Assembly: GCA_020052975.1 (NCBI GenBank) | Contig: JAGVOC010000440.1 | Location: 1-22,212, forward strand | Length of the DNA: 22,212 nucleotides | Reading direction: 5' to 3' | Source: Desulfobacterales bacterium | GTDB taxonomy: Bacteria > Desulfobacterota > Desulfobacteria > Desulfobacterales > RPRI01 | Shown: one piece after another, positions 8,642 through 16,867 of the stretch | Numbering within the stretch: the stretch's first letter is position 1 | How the letters are laid out: every line of letters begins with the position of its first letter | Translations under genes and position numbers: made by a program | Notes under the pieces: generated by a model | What the model was told of the DNA's origin: nothing | Database searches by the model: none | What the model saw: only the letters and a program-made list of their open reading frames with translations

Positions 8642-9678
8642 ATCAGGATGACCGATTACTGGGATTGAACCGAAACATCGAGCGTATTTCACTGTTGCAC
8701 GGGGACAATATGAGAGCAGACAAAGCATTAACAGAACACTCTGAAGAAATGGGATATGAGCATATCCACCTGAATGAAAAGCTTAATTCCATTTTAATAA
8801 ATGGAAAAGGTCCCGGAATCAAGCTTAATTCGGAGTTGGAAAATATCAAAACATTTCTATTCAAATCCCCTGATACATACCTTATGGAAAGCACAGAGGA
8901 AACATTTCGGCTGGAGATCAAGACAGATCCGGAATCAGTCCGGCAACAGGCCCTCTGGTGTGGCGCAAAACCCGGCATGAGGGTCCTTGATGTGGGATGT
9001 GGTCCCGGAAAAACCACATCTATTCTTTATGAAATGGTACAACCGGGAGGAAGTGCCGTCGGTATCGATCTGTCTTTGGATCGCATCTCTCATGCAAAGA
9101 ATCGTTATTGCCGACAATCCGGAATTGATTTCACAGTCTGCAATTTAAAAGAACCATTAGTCAGTATCGGTCAATTTGACCTTATTTGGGTTCGATTCGT
9201 TCTGGAATATTTCCGGGAAGAAAGCTATAATATCGTCAGAAATTTGAGTGAGGCACTGAAACCGGGAGGTTATCTCTGTTTACTCGATCTTGACTACAAT
9301 TGTCTTAGCCACCATGAACTGCCTCCGATGATTCAAGATATCCTGCCAAAACTCATGAACCGGCTGGAGGAAGAATGCAACTTTGATGCGTATGCAGGTC
9401 GAAAGTTATATTCATATTTATTTGATCATGGATTTAATAATATCCAGGTTAATCTTATGGCGCATCACTTGTTTTTTGGTTCTATAAAAGAGACAGACTT
9501 TTTTAACTGGATGAAGAAGGTCGAAATTCTCGTAAAAAGGTTTGAGGATTTATTCGGTGATTATCCTGGCGGATGTGAGGCTTTTATCGATGATTTCAAG
9601 AAGTTTTTAATTGATCCGCGGCGTTTTACCTATACTCCTCTTATTTTGTGCAAAGGGATGAAACCTCTGGATCGTTGA
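8623..9678 (+). CDS. Class I SAM-dependent methyltransferase
   Basis: A 351-residue protein with a Rossmann-fold methyltransferase core. Motif I is VLDVGCGPG (121-129). The acidic residue that binds the ribose is Asp149 in GIDLS. FDLIWVRFVLEYF (185-197) and LKPGGYLCLLDLDYN (212-226) fit motifs IV and VI. About 110 residues precede the core and about 120 follow it, and neither matches a family I recognise. The acceptor is therefore unknown; small molecules and lipids are the usual substrates of this type. The start is uncertain. ATG 8623 lies in a tandem repeat with no ribosome binding site. The in-frame ATG at 8710 has GGGG five bases upstream and would give 322 residues. The gene converges on the QueG-like gene with 69 bp between stops. 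Confidence 0.85.
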   Translation: MNYYIDDQDDRLLGLNRNIERISLLHGDNMRADKALTEHSEEMGYEHIHLNEKLNSILINGKGPGIKLNSELENIKTFLFKSPDTYLMESTEETFRLEIKTDPESVRQQALWCGAKPGMRVLDVGCGPGKTTSILYEMVQPGGSAVGIDLSLDRISHAKNRYCRQSGIDFTVCNLKEPLVSIGQFDLIWVRFVLEYFREESYNIVRNLSEALKPGGYLCLLDLDYNCLSHHELPPMIQDILPKLMNRLEEECNFDAYAGRKLYSYLFDHGFNNIQVNLMAHHLFFGSIKETDFFNWMKKVEILVKRFEDLFGDYPGGCEAFIDDFKKFLIDPRRFTYTPLILCKGMKPLDR

Positions 9679-9747
9679 TTGAATCGAACCGGAACAGCTG
9701 TCGATAAACCCGGCTACCTGCAACGGAGAGCTACAAATTTAATCACT

Positions 9748-10866
9748 TTAAGACATATTCAACGCATACAATATTTCCTTACGGACTAGCCCATCGCTTT
9801 GGAGAAGAATATCATCCAATGCTTTTTTAGCTTTTGGGCTGCCTATACGTCCAAGCGCCCACGAAATCATGCCCAAGACTCTGTCGTCATCATTATTATA
9901 AAATTCTGTTAGAAGATCCGGAATATATTCATCGTCACGGCTATTTCCCATGGCTCTTGCCACATTCATTTTCCACCGCCATAAATCATTGTCAGACATA
10001 TAGAACATGTGCGGCCATATCTTACTGTTAAAATATGACTTATCCATGTGCAGCAGTTTATCAAGTCTGAAGTCGCCGGCGATTGAAGCGACTTTCTTGT
10101 TAAGAGGAAGCTCTTTTTTTAACCATGGCGCGTTTCTGGGGCAAACATTCTGACAATAATCGCAGCCATATACCCATAAACCCATTGGTTCGCGAAGTGC
10201 CAACGGGGTGATGCCTTCGCCGTAATAAGTCAAAAAAGAGATGCATCTGGCAGGATCAATTTTACGGGGTCCTTTTAAAGCACCGGTAGGACATGCGATA
10301 ATACATGGGTTTTTGCACCAATCGGGACATCCAACGGAAAGAGTTGGTTCATCAGGTGTAAATTCATGGTCAACCACTACAGCTATCGGAAGGACCCATG
10401 AACCCTTGCGAACTATCTTGTTTGAATAAAACAAACAGTTCTTCCCAAAGGTTCCCATTCCGGCCCGCGCAGCCGCGAGCCTGTGCGGGAGGTTGAACGG
10501 AACTTTAGAATTAATGCCGTTATCTCTGAGAAAAGAGCGGAACGATTTTATCCTTTTTGATAATCCGTCCTTTGTTACCCGGTCGTCGTCAAGATAACAT
10601 CGGCCGAAGTGATTCTCCATTGATTTGGGAAATGCCTCTTTAAAATATACTTCCATTAAAACAATAATCGATTTTGCCTCAGGAAGAACGGATTTCGGAT
10701 CAGTGCCTGCAATAAGATCAAGTCCAAGTTTGAACAGCGGTTCATAATATTTTTGTCTTTCCTGCAGAAGCTCCTTCTGGGAGTCAAATGGTTCGGCAGA
10801 GGTAAATCCGATATCCCCGAAACCGTATTCATTAGCCTTTTCAATAACTTCGTTTTTACCGATCAT
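9748..10866 (-). CDS. QueG-like double [4Fe-4S] protein with C-terminal HEAT repeats
   Basis: The 372-residue protein resembles epoxyqueuosine reductase in layout. An N-terminal cobalamin-type domain contains AARAGMGTFGKN (132-143). Two ferredoxin clusters follow (Cys180/184/188/192, and Cys208 with Cys235/238/242). HEAT-like repeats cover about 296-370 (WALGRIGSPKAKKALDDIL). Two features differ from canonical QueG. The first cluster is spaced Cx3Cx3Cx3CP (CPDWCKNPCIIACP) rather than Cx2Cx2Cx3CP. The segment that normally carries the catalytic Asp (VDSAPVLER type) reads FNLPHR. The protein is therefore more likely a QueG-like paralogue with another reductive substrate than the queuosine enzyme itself. 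AGGA six bases before ATG 10866 supports the start. It is a single gene, convergent with the methyltransferase. Confidence 0.8.
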   Translation of the reverse strand: MIGKNEVIEKANEYGFGDIGFTSAEPFDSQKELLQERQKYYEPLFKLGLDLIAGTDPKSVLPEAKSIIVLMEVYFKEAFPKSMENHFGRCYLDDDRVTKDGLSKRIKSFRSFLRDNGINSKVPFNLPHRLAAARAGMGTFGKNCLFYSNKIVRKGSWVLPIAVVVDHEFTPDEPTLSVGCPDWCKNPCIIACPTGALKGPRKIDPARCISFLTYYGEGITPLALREPMGLWVYGCDYCQNVCPRNAPWLKKELPLNKKVASIAGDFRLDKLLHMDKSYFNSKIWPHMFYMSDNDLWRWKMNVARAMGNSRDDEYIPDLLTEFYNNDDDRVLGMISWALGRIGSPKAKKALDDILLQSDGLVRKEILYALNMS

Positions 10867-10950
10867 GTTTAGTCCTGACCCGGCATTGCCGGAACCAAAA
10901 GTAATAATAATGATAAAAACTCATTACTATATTATTGCAGAATCGTCAAT

Positions 10951-11039
10951 TTTTCACACGAAGGCACAAAGGCACAAAGAAAGGCCTATTTAAAATATTC
11001 AGGTTATTCTTTGTGTACTCCGTGATCTTTGTGTGAGAA
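10951..11039. repeat. Imperfect long inverted repeat with CACAAAG motifs
   Basis: The left arm (10951-10981) contains CACACGAAGGCACAAAG. The right arm (11007-11039) reads, in reverse complement, as nearly the same sequence, with two extra bases and a few mismatches. The loop is about 25 bp and AT-rich. ACGACTTTTTACGA follows immediately, linking it to the repeats at 16868-17005 and 22106-22132. It lies between divergent genes, and nothing in it looks coding. Confidence 0.6.
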
Positions 11040-11122
11040 CGACTTTTTACGAGTCCAACAATTTTATTTGGTGAGAAAAATATCTTATGCTAACATGACA
11101 GGCAAATATAGGAGGTTTGAAA

Positions 11123-12982
11123 ATGATTTTTGTAAAACGAGTGATTACGAGAATAATCCCGATTTTCGTGCTTTTGATCCTGACCTGCCATGCTGCAGAT
11201 AGCCTTACCGATCCGCGTGGGATTTTATTGAAACATTACGAAGTGATCGGGGGACTGGAAAAGCTTAAAAAAATAAAATCCGGTTATATTGAAGGAAAAA
11301 TTACATTTGACGGGCTTAACGGCACATTCAGGCAGTGGGAAGAGATGCCGCTGAAATATCGTCTTGAAGAAGATTACGGGGTTATAAAACAGATTTTTGG
11401 CGATGACGGCCTGCAAAGCTGGACTGTTGATCCAAACGGGAAGGTCCAGATACAGAGAGATGATGATACTCTTAAACGAAGAAAGGTGAAAGCTCTGCTT
11501 GAAGTTTTTGATCATATGGAACCAGGTACAAAAAACTTCATTCTGACATATGAGGGAGGCGGACGGGCGGGAGAAATTGACTGCCACGTGATTAAAATGG
11601 CCAATATTATCAATGATGACTATACGCTGTTTTTCATAAGCAAGGAGAACTATTATGTTGTAAAGGCTATACTGAAGCAGCCGGATGTTGAAATTCATAC
11701 TCTTTTTTCAGATTTCCGCGAAATAGGCGGAATAATACATCCGTTTCATGAAGATACTGAAATTCTCCCGAGAGAAAAGAAAGAAACCATGCAGCTGGCA
11801 AAATATGACTTTAACGTGAAAGTTGACCAGGCTCTCTTTGCCCTCCCCCAGAAAGATGTTGAAGATTTTGCATTTTTAAACGGCGAGAATTCAGAGAATG
11901 TCCCTTTTACGTTTATCGAAAACAGTATTTATATTCCTGTGACTATAAACTCCGAAACAAGGTTATGGTTATTTGATAATGGCGCAAGCATGTCAATTAT
12001 TGATGCCGATTATGGTTCCAGCCTCGGACTTAAGCCGGAAGGAGAAATTAAAGGGTTTGGCATTGCAAGCCTTTTTGATTTCTCGTTTGTTACCTTGCCC
12101 TCATACCAGGTCAGCGGCATACAATTTAATCCCCAGAAAGTCTTTTCCTATAAAGGTCTTTCAAGCAGATTTTACGATTCTGATATAGTCGGCATCCTTG
12201 GACATGATTTTGTGTCAAGATTTGTCACAAAAATAGATTATGCAGCAAGGACTTTATCTTTTTACCATCCCGGGAAATTCAAATATTCGGGGGAGGGCAG
12301 GATCATCGATGCGCCCTTAAGGAATAAAATATTCAGTGTTCCCGCTTCCGTGGATGGAAAATATACAGGAAAATGGACCTTTGACCTTGGTGCCTTTGAT
12401 GTATCATTTCATTACCCTTTCGCCGATGAAAATAATCTTTTGAATTTAAGGGGTGTTGACAGATTAAGCGCCGATCTGGGAGGACAGCACAGGGAAAGAA
12501 CGGTGCAGTTTAAATCGATTGAACTGGGTGGCTTTGAAGTTTTATTTCCGCTGATAAACATACCGATGGACAAGGGTAAGGGCTCGAATGTAAGCAAAGA
12601 GATTATCGGGAATATCGGAAATTCTCTGCTTCGTCATTTTGTGGTGTATCTTGATTACAAAAGGCAGCAGGTGATACTCGAAAAAGGAAAAGATTTTGAT
12701 AGGAAGTTTCCCGCAGACAAAAGCGGTTTATTAATCGGGATGACTGATGAGGGTTTTCCTGAAATTGTTTTTGTTGCTCCCGGGACTCCTGCAGATAAAG
12801 CGGGTTTTGTTTATGGTGATATAATACTGAGAATTGACGGTACGGATGCCGGTTCTTTCGGCGGAATAACCGGAGTGCGGAATCTCTTCCTTCAAGAAGC
12901 CGGCAGAGAGTACAATATCGAAGTGATAAGGGCCGGGACAAAACATGAACTGAAACTGATACTTGAAGATTTGTTTAAGTGA
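11123..12982 (+). CDS. Secreted tandem retropepsin-like aspartyl protease with C-terminal PDZ domain
   Basis: The 619-residue reading starts at ATG 11123, with GGAGG seven bases upstream; a TTG two codons earlier is less likely. A signal peptide covers about residues 1-24 (cleavage near CHA-AD), so the protein is periplasmic or exported. Residues 30-250 are beta-rich and resemble lipoprotein-carrier-like domains. Two retropepsin-like lobes follow. The first has FDNGAS (Asp285) and GILGHDFVSRF (357-367); the second has FDLGAF (Asp421) and GNIGNSLLRHF (496-506). Each lobe thus has the Asp plus the hydrophobic-Gly element of the fold. Both sites depart from the DTG consensus: DNG is tolerated, while DLG is unusual, so activity is uncertain. 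Residues 535-615 form a PDZ domain (APGTPADKAGFVYGDIILRI). No partner gene is obvious nearby. Confidence 0.85.
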   Translation: MIFVKRVITRIIPIFVLLILTCHAADSLTDPRGILLKHYEVIGGLEKLKKIKSGYIEGKITFDGLNGTFRQWEEMPLKYRLEEDYGVIKQIFGDDGLQSWTVDPNGKVQIQRDDDTLKRRKVKALLEVFDHMEPGTKNFILTYEGGGRAGEIDCHVIKMANIINDDYTLFFISKENYYVVKAILKQPDVEIHTLFSDFREIGGIIHPFHEDTEILPREKKETMQLAKYDFNVKVDQALFALPQKDVEDFAFLNGENSENVPFTFIENSIYIPVTINSETRLWLFDNGASMSIIDADYGSSLGLKPEGEIKGFGIASLFDFSFVTLPSYQVSGIQFNPQKVFSYKGLSSRFYDSDIVGILGHDFVSRFVTKIDYAARTLSFYHPGKFKYSGEGRIIDAPLRNKIFSVPASVDGKYTGKWTFDLGAFDVSFHYPFADENNLLNLRGVDRLSADLGGQHRERTVQFKSIELGGFEVLFPLINIPMDKGKGSNVSKEIIGNIGNSLLRHFVVYLDYKRQQVILEKGKDFDRKFPADKSGLLIGMTDEGFPEIVFVAPGTPADKAGFVYGDIILRIDGTDAGSFGGITGVRNLFLQEAGREYNIEVIRAGTKHELKLILEDLFK

Positions 12983-13000
12983 AACAAATAAGCTCCAATC

Positions 13001-13029
13001 TTGACATGGGATGCAATGTTGGTTATCAT
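13001..13029 (+). promoter_or_regulatory. Sigma-70 type promoter of the toxin-antitoxin operon
   Basis: TTGACA (13001-13006), a 17-bp spacer and TATCAT (13024-13029) make a near-consensus promoter. It lies 34 bp before the antitoxin ATG at 13063, so the leader is short. The -10 box sits between the arms of the operator dyad. Confidence 0.75.
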
Positions 13030-13051
13030 AGCTATAAATGTCAACATTGCA
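13012..13051. promoter_or_regulatory. Operator dyad TGCAATGTTG-N20-CAACATTGCA of the TA operon
   Basis: Perfect 10-bp arms (13012-13021 and 13042-13051) are 30 bp apart centre to centre. An 8-bp palindrome ATAGCTAT (13028-13035) lies exactly at the dyad centre. The left arm overlaps the promoter spacer, and the right arm touches the ribosome binding site AGGAGG. RHH antitoxins commonly bind such sites and repress their own operon, so autoregulation by the gene product just downstream is expected. Confidence 0.7.
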
Positions 13052-13062
13052 GGAGGGGTATC

Positions 13063-13296
13063 ATGAAGACAATACAGATGACCTTAGATGATGAACTAGT
13101 CGCAACCGTTGACCAGGTCGTCAGAAAATTAAAAACAACCCGGTCTGCTTTTACGCGCAAGGCATTAAGGAATGCCGTCAAACAGGTCAATGTCGACCAA
13201 CTCGAAAAAAAGCACAAAAAAGGATACGGGCAGCACCCGGCTGACAAAACGGAATTTCACGTCTGGGAGTCAGAGCAAGAATGGGGTGATTTATGA
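13063..13296 (+). CDS. Ribbon-helix-helix antitoxin (MazE-like)
   Basis: A 77-residue antitoxin. The N-terminus MKTIQMTLDDELVATVDQVV is the beta strand and first helix of a ribbon-helix-helix fold, and RSAFTRKALRNAV is the second helix. Together they bind operator DNA as a dimer. The C-terminal tail, ending EFHVWESEQEWGDL, is of the type that wraps the MazF partner. The start at 13063 follows AGGAGG (13051-13056) at the normal distance; an open frame reaching back to 12979 would include the promoter and is rejected. The stop overlaps the toxin start (ATGA), so the two are translationally coupled. Confidence 0.9.
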   Translation: MKTIQMTLDDELVATVDQVVRKLKTTRSAFTRKALRNAVKQVNVDQLEKKHKKGYGQHPADKTEFHVWESEQEWGDL

Positions 13297-13604
13297 AGCG
13301 GGGTGATGTGAGATGGTACAAGTTCAAGCATCCCGATAAAAAACGTCCCGTAGTTATTTTAACGAGGAATTCCATCCTGGAATATCTGGATGAAGTTACT
13401 ATTGCGCCGGTAACTTCAACGATAAGAGATATTCCAAGCGAAGTCATCTTATCCAACCGGGATGGCATGAATAATGATTGTGCCATTAATTGTGACCACA
13501 TACAAACGGTGTCAAAATCAAACGTAGGATCAATGATCACCTCCTTATCAAAAGAAAAGCTAAGTGAAATTCGTAACGCCATTAATTTTGCACTGAATCT
13601 TTGA
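13293..13604 (+). CDS. MazF/PemK-family endoribonuclease toxin
   Basis: A 103-residue protein with the MazF fold signature. RGDVRWYKF opens the first strand. KRPVVIL contains Arg18 at the position of the E. coli MazF catalytic Arg, and PVTST (39-43) supplies the Thr. NCDHIQTVSKS corresponds to the CDQ.RT..K element. The glutamine-rich loop before RPVV is shortened to KHPDKK. The family cleaves single-stranded RNA at short specific sequences, and the antitoxin encoded just upstream should neutralise it. The gene overlaps that antitoxin by four bases. It ends 20 bp before the convergent cyclase gene. Confidence 0.9.
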   Translation: MKRGDVRWYKFKHPDKKRPVVILTRNSILEYLDEVTIAPVTSTIRDIPSEVILSNRDGMNNDCAINCDHIQTVSKSNVGSMITSLSKEKLSEIRNAINFALNL

Positions 13605-13624
13605 TTTCACAAGGACGCTAAAAT

Positions 13625-15733
13625 TTACTTGCTTTCGAATATGGCGACACCATTCCAGTCATCGGGGGGAGGGGAGAGTCTGAATTTTTCAATTCTTTTC
13701 AGATAGAGGCCGGACGGTCCGTCAGAAGGGTTAAGTTCAAGCGTTTTTTTGAATAATTCTTCGGCTCTTTCCCATTTTCTGCTTCTGTATGCGCAAAGCC
13801 CTTCATGGAATATATTCAGTGATTCGACGATCCGTGTATCGGCACTTTCGGCATAACCAGCCACCTCAAATATAGCGACGAAATTCTCCTTTCCTTTTAC
13901 CCTAACAATGTCAAGTTCTCTGAGCAGAAATTTATCGCTCAAGCCGGGTATGGCAGATTCGCCCGCAATGATATTTGTACCGTAAACCTTGTTCAAACCT
14001 TCGAGGCGGGATGCCAGGTTAACCGCGTCTCCTATGATTGTATAATCCATGAACTCGTGGCTACCGAGATTTCCTATGGTTACTGTGCCGGTATTGAGGC
14101 CGATTCCGAGATTCAACTTGTCAATACCTCTTACGCCCGAAAATCTCAAACTTTTCAATGCAAGGAGCATGTCGAGAGATGCTTCTGCCGCCTTAACTGA
14201 ATGATCAGGGAAATAAACCGGAGCTCCGAAAAAGGCCATGATTGCGTCCCCCATAAGTTTATCAAGAGTTCCCTTGTGCTTAAAAACAAGTGGGATCATT
14301 GCATCAAAATATGTGTTCAGCAGAATGCTTGTATCTTTTGCTCCAAGCTCTTCCGACAGAGTAGTAAAACTTCTTAGATCTGAAAAGAGAATCGACAGAT
14401 CCTGACTGTGTCCTTTAAGGGTGGTATCGATGTCTCCTTTGATAATATTGTCGACAACACCCGGGGAAACATAGCGCCCGAAAAGGCTGGTTACATGTGC
14501 GGTCCTCTTTTTGTCGAAATTTTTCTGGAGCATGACTCCAAAGACAAACTGGCATATTAATATGCCGATAGATGGCGCAATATCCAACCAGATCAGATTC
14601 TTAATAAATAAAAGGTGGGAAAAGGCAGTTATTGCGAAAAGGCCTGCAAACAGAACAAGCGCTTCCCACATAAAAGTTATTGCCGGAATATAAAAAATGA
14701 GGCCTGCAACTCCAAGTATTGCCGTAAAAATGATAACGATATTTCCGGATACATGTTTAATGAACTCCTGGCTCAGTATTGTTTCAAGGGCATAAGCATG
14801 GCAGGATACTCCGGGGTCTTTTCCGCCCAAAACCTCATCAACTACGGACCCGAATTTGTCTTTATAATCTTTAAGAGGACTCTGGAATCTTGTGAACGGA
14901 GTGCTGAAGAAATCTTTCTGCGAAGCAAGGCTGCTTCCGAATAATATAATTTTACCCTTAACTTTGTTGCCTGAAAAACGGTTCATGACAACGTCGGCGT
15001 AGGGAATCAGCTGGAATAAAGTATAATTACCCTTATAGTTGATTATAAGTTCCGGATAAGGCAGTTTTAATTTTTTATCGTCCTGTGATCCTATTTGAAA
15101 GTAGTCTTTCTCAGAAAAATCGAGGGAAAAGTCTATGTTGTAAAAGGATCTTGCTAGTTCGAGGGAGAAAGCCGGTGATAACTGCAGGTTCCCGTCGGGA
15201 AGCGGCTTTGCATTTAAGAAGCGGATTTTCCTTAATATTTCATCTTCGTCAAGAGGCACGTCGATAAAACCATCGCCTATCATTCCTTCTTCAAAAATGG
15301 GCAGGGGCAGAATCTCCCCCGCATGGGAAGCTGAAACCCTTGATAGCACTACATTGTTGGAGTCCTTTATTGCTTTTGCGAGAAACAGATCGACTTCCGG
15401 ATCAAGATCCGGAGAGGACAGAACCATATCGAGGCCGATAACCTCCGCGCCGGCATTGCTCAGATTGCGAATGGCTGTCCCAAGCTGGCGCCTTGACCAT
15501 GTTTCTTTGTGTCTTTTCAGCTCCGCGGCACTTTTTTCATCCATTAAGACAAGAACTATCTTGTCTGATATTTTTTGTGTTCCCCGCCATTTTATATGAA
15601 GATCGTATATATAGTTGTCGCTTATTCTAAAAAGGCCGTAACTGTATGAAAAAACTACGCTGGCTGCAACTATGCCGGTTAAAAGAAGCGAACAAAATAC
15701 CTGGATGCGAAGTAGTCGTTTAGCGGATACCAT
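13625..15733 (-). CDS. CHASE2-domain adenylate cyclase with TPR tail
   Basis: A 702-residue membrane receptor cyclase. One helix (about 8-32) precedes an extracytoplasmic CHASE2 domain (35-325). Three membrane helices follow (about 331-403), then a class III cyclase catalytic domain (445-625) and TPR-like helices (632-685). The metal-binding Asp pair is Asp452 (LFSDLRSF) and Asp496 (DKLMGDAIMAF). Lys492 and Thr565 occupy the base-specifying positions and indicate ATP rather than GTP. Asn572 and Arg576 (NLASR) are the transition-state pair. All catalytic residues are present on one chain, so it should act as a homodimer making cAMP from an envelope signal. The start overlaps the end of the LPP20-like gene by 14 bp, implying coupled translation and a shared task. 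No CRP-like receptor is encoded in the window. Confidence 0.92.
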   Translation of the reverse strand: MVSAKRLLRIQVFCSLLLTGIVAASVVFSYSYGLFRISDNYIYDLHIKWRGTQKISDKIVLVLMDEKSAAELKRHKETWSRRQLGTAIRNLSNAGAEVIGLDMVLSSPDLDPEVDLFLAKAIKDSNNVVLSRVSASHAGEILPLPIFEEGMIGDGFIDVPLDEDEILRKIRFLNAKPLPDGNLQLSPAFSLELARSFYNIDFSLDFSEKDYFQIGSQDDKKLKLPYPELIINYKGNYTLFQLIPYADVVMNRFSGNKVKGKIILFGSSLASQKDFFSTPFTRFQSPLKDYKDKFGSVVDEVLGGKDPGVSCHAYALETILSQEFIKHVSGNIVIIFTAILGVAGLIFYIPAITFMWEALVLFAGLFAITAFSHLLFIKNLIWLDIAPSIGILICQFVFGVMLQKNFDKKRTAHVTSLFGRYVSPGVVDNIIKGDIDTTLKGHSQDLSILFSDLRSFTTLSEELGAKDTSILLNTYFDAMIPLVFKHKGTLDKLMGDAIMAFFGAPVYFPDHSVKAAEASLDMLLALKSLRFSGVRGIDKLNLGIGLNTGTVTIGNLGSHEFMDYTIIGDAVNLASRLEGLNKVYGTNIIAGESAIPGLSDKFLLRELDIVRVKGKENFVAIFEVAGYAESADTRIVESLNIFHEGLCAYRSRKWERAEELFKKTLELNPSDGPSGLYLKRIEKFRLSPPPDDWNGVAIFESK

Positions 15734-16772
15734 CTGATACTTTTGCCAATAATTTGTCTATTTTCCCTTCAACACCGCCAATGGGACTTGAAACAATAAC
15801 TATAACACGGCATTGTTTCAGTATCTGGGATGAAGCATCTTCTGATTTCAGCTGCCGGGTGTCTGTCTCGCTGATTAAAAGGTTTGTATTCATCAGACCC
15901 CGTGCCTCTTTTACGTCTTTTACGATATAATTTTGCCGTTTGGTTCTTTTTTCATTATCGCCTGCGATAGCTTCATCTGTAAGAAACGAAAATCCGGCTT
16001 CGGCAAGGATCTGATCAACGGATTTTTTCTGGGAGGTTAACCCCTCTTTGGGTTCATCTGAAACAACATATCTTGCCATACCTCTTTTTACCAGAGCCGA
16101 TTCATCAACTTTGCTTGTTTCATAAAGCGTTTCACCTGTTTCGCTGATTATCTTTGGGAAAAGAGCCGGCTTGACCAGGCCTTTTTTTGGAAGATCGCGG
16201 GCGTCAAGTACAAGCCACGGTTTTTCTTCATCATCTGAGACTGATTCATCGGAAGGTTTAGGAAGGTTAATCCGTTCCAGCGGGACTGTCTTTAATTTTG
16301 TTATAAGCATAGAGGTCAATCCTTCAACGCCTGTAAGAGGAGCGCGCAAGGTTACCTCATAGTATGGTTGTCCGACGTTCTTTATGAGTTCCATTTTATG
16401 TACGGTATAACGAACCAGGGCTTTTAACTGAATTACTACACGCTCCTTCCCGAGTGTTTCGAGGGTTCGCCGGTCATCAAGCCGAACTCCTGCAGCAACC
16501 TTCAGGATGTTTCCGGCAGCTATCACCTGGGCGGCCCTGACAGCAATGGTTTCTGAATTTTTATTTAAGTGGAGATATCCTCTCCCAATGCCGTATATAA
16601 TCCCGCTATCCCAGTCTATCCTTCCGTAAGAATATGTTTCAATAAATGGGAAAAACCTGTCATCTTCGATACTTGAGGAAAATATCGGAAAAAGTAAAAT
16701 AGAAACAGTTAATAAGACAATTAGTTTAAGCCGAAAGGTCTGCTCCGATAAAAAGTTGAATCCTGATTTCAT
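15720..16772 (-). CDS. LPP20-like exported envelope protein
   Basis: A 350-residue protein with an N-terminal hydrophobic signal (about 14-34, LKLIVLLTVSILLFPIFSSS) and no lipobox Cys. Residues 60-160 (YGIGRGYLHLNKNSETIAVRAAQVIAAGN) match the LPP20 pattern of a glycine strand followed by an alanine-rich helix. The stretch 186-240 (PWLVLDARDLP, LVKPALFPKI, MARYVV) resembles repeats seen in deltaproteobacterial LPP20-type proteins. The C-terminal 90 residues fit no family I know. The gene is first in a leftward operon and overlaps the CHASE2 cyclase. Periplasmic delivery of a signal to the CHASE2 domain is a reasonable inference. A purine-rich site, AGGGGGCGG, precedes ATG 16772. It is divergent from the lipoprotein operon at 17400. 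Confidence 0.75.
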   Translation of the reverse strand: MKSGFNFLSEQTFRLKLIVLLTVSILLFPIFSSSIEDDRFFPFIETYSYGRIDWDSGIIYGIGRGYLHLNKNSETIAVRAAQVIAAGNILKVAAGVRLDDRRTLETLGKERVVIQLKALVRYTVHKMELIKNVGQPYYEVTLRAPLTGVEGLTSMLITKLKTVPLERINLPKPSDESVSDDEEKPWLVLDARDLPKKGLVKPALFPKIISETGETLYETSKVDESALVKRGMARYVVSDEPKEGLTSQKKSVDQILAEAGFSFLTDEAIAGDNEKRTKRQNYIVKDVKEARGLMNTNLLISETDTRQLKSEDASSQILKQCRVIVIVSSPIGGVEGKIDKLLAKVSDGIR

Positions 16773-16867
16773 GATCCGCCCCCTGAAAACGTGTATAAAG
16801 TTTTTGTTCTATTGATAACATATAGCTGTGTATTTATTCAAAACTTTTTTAAGATCTGTGTAATTAT

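Noticed and set aside
11123..11200. Lipoprotein signal on the retropepsin-like protein
   Set aside because: The Cys in LILTC is preceded by Thr rather than Gly/Ala/Ser, so an ordinary signal peptide is more likely.
12979..13062. N-terminal extension of the antitoxin frame
   Set aside because: This stretch contains a near-consensus promoter and operator, and AGGAGG is placed correctly for the ATG at 13063.
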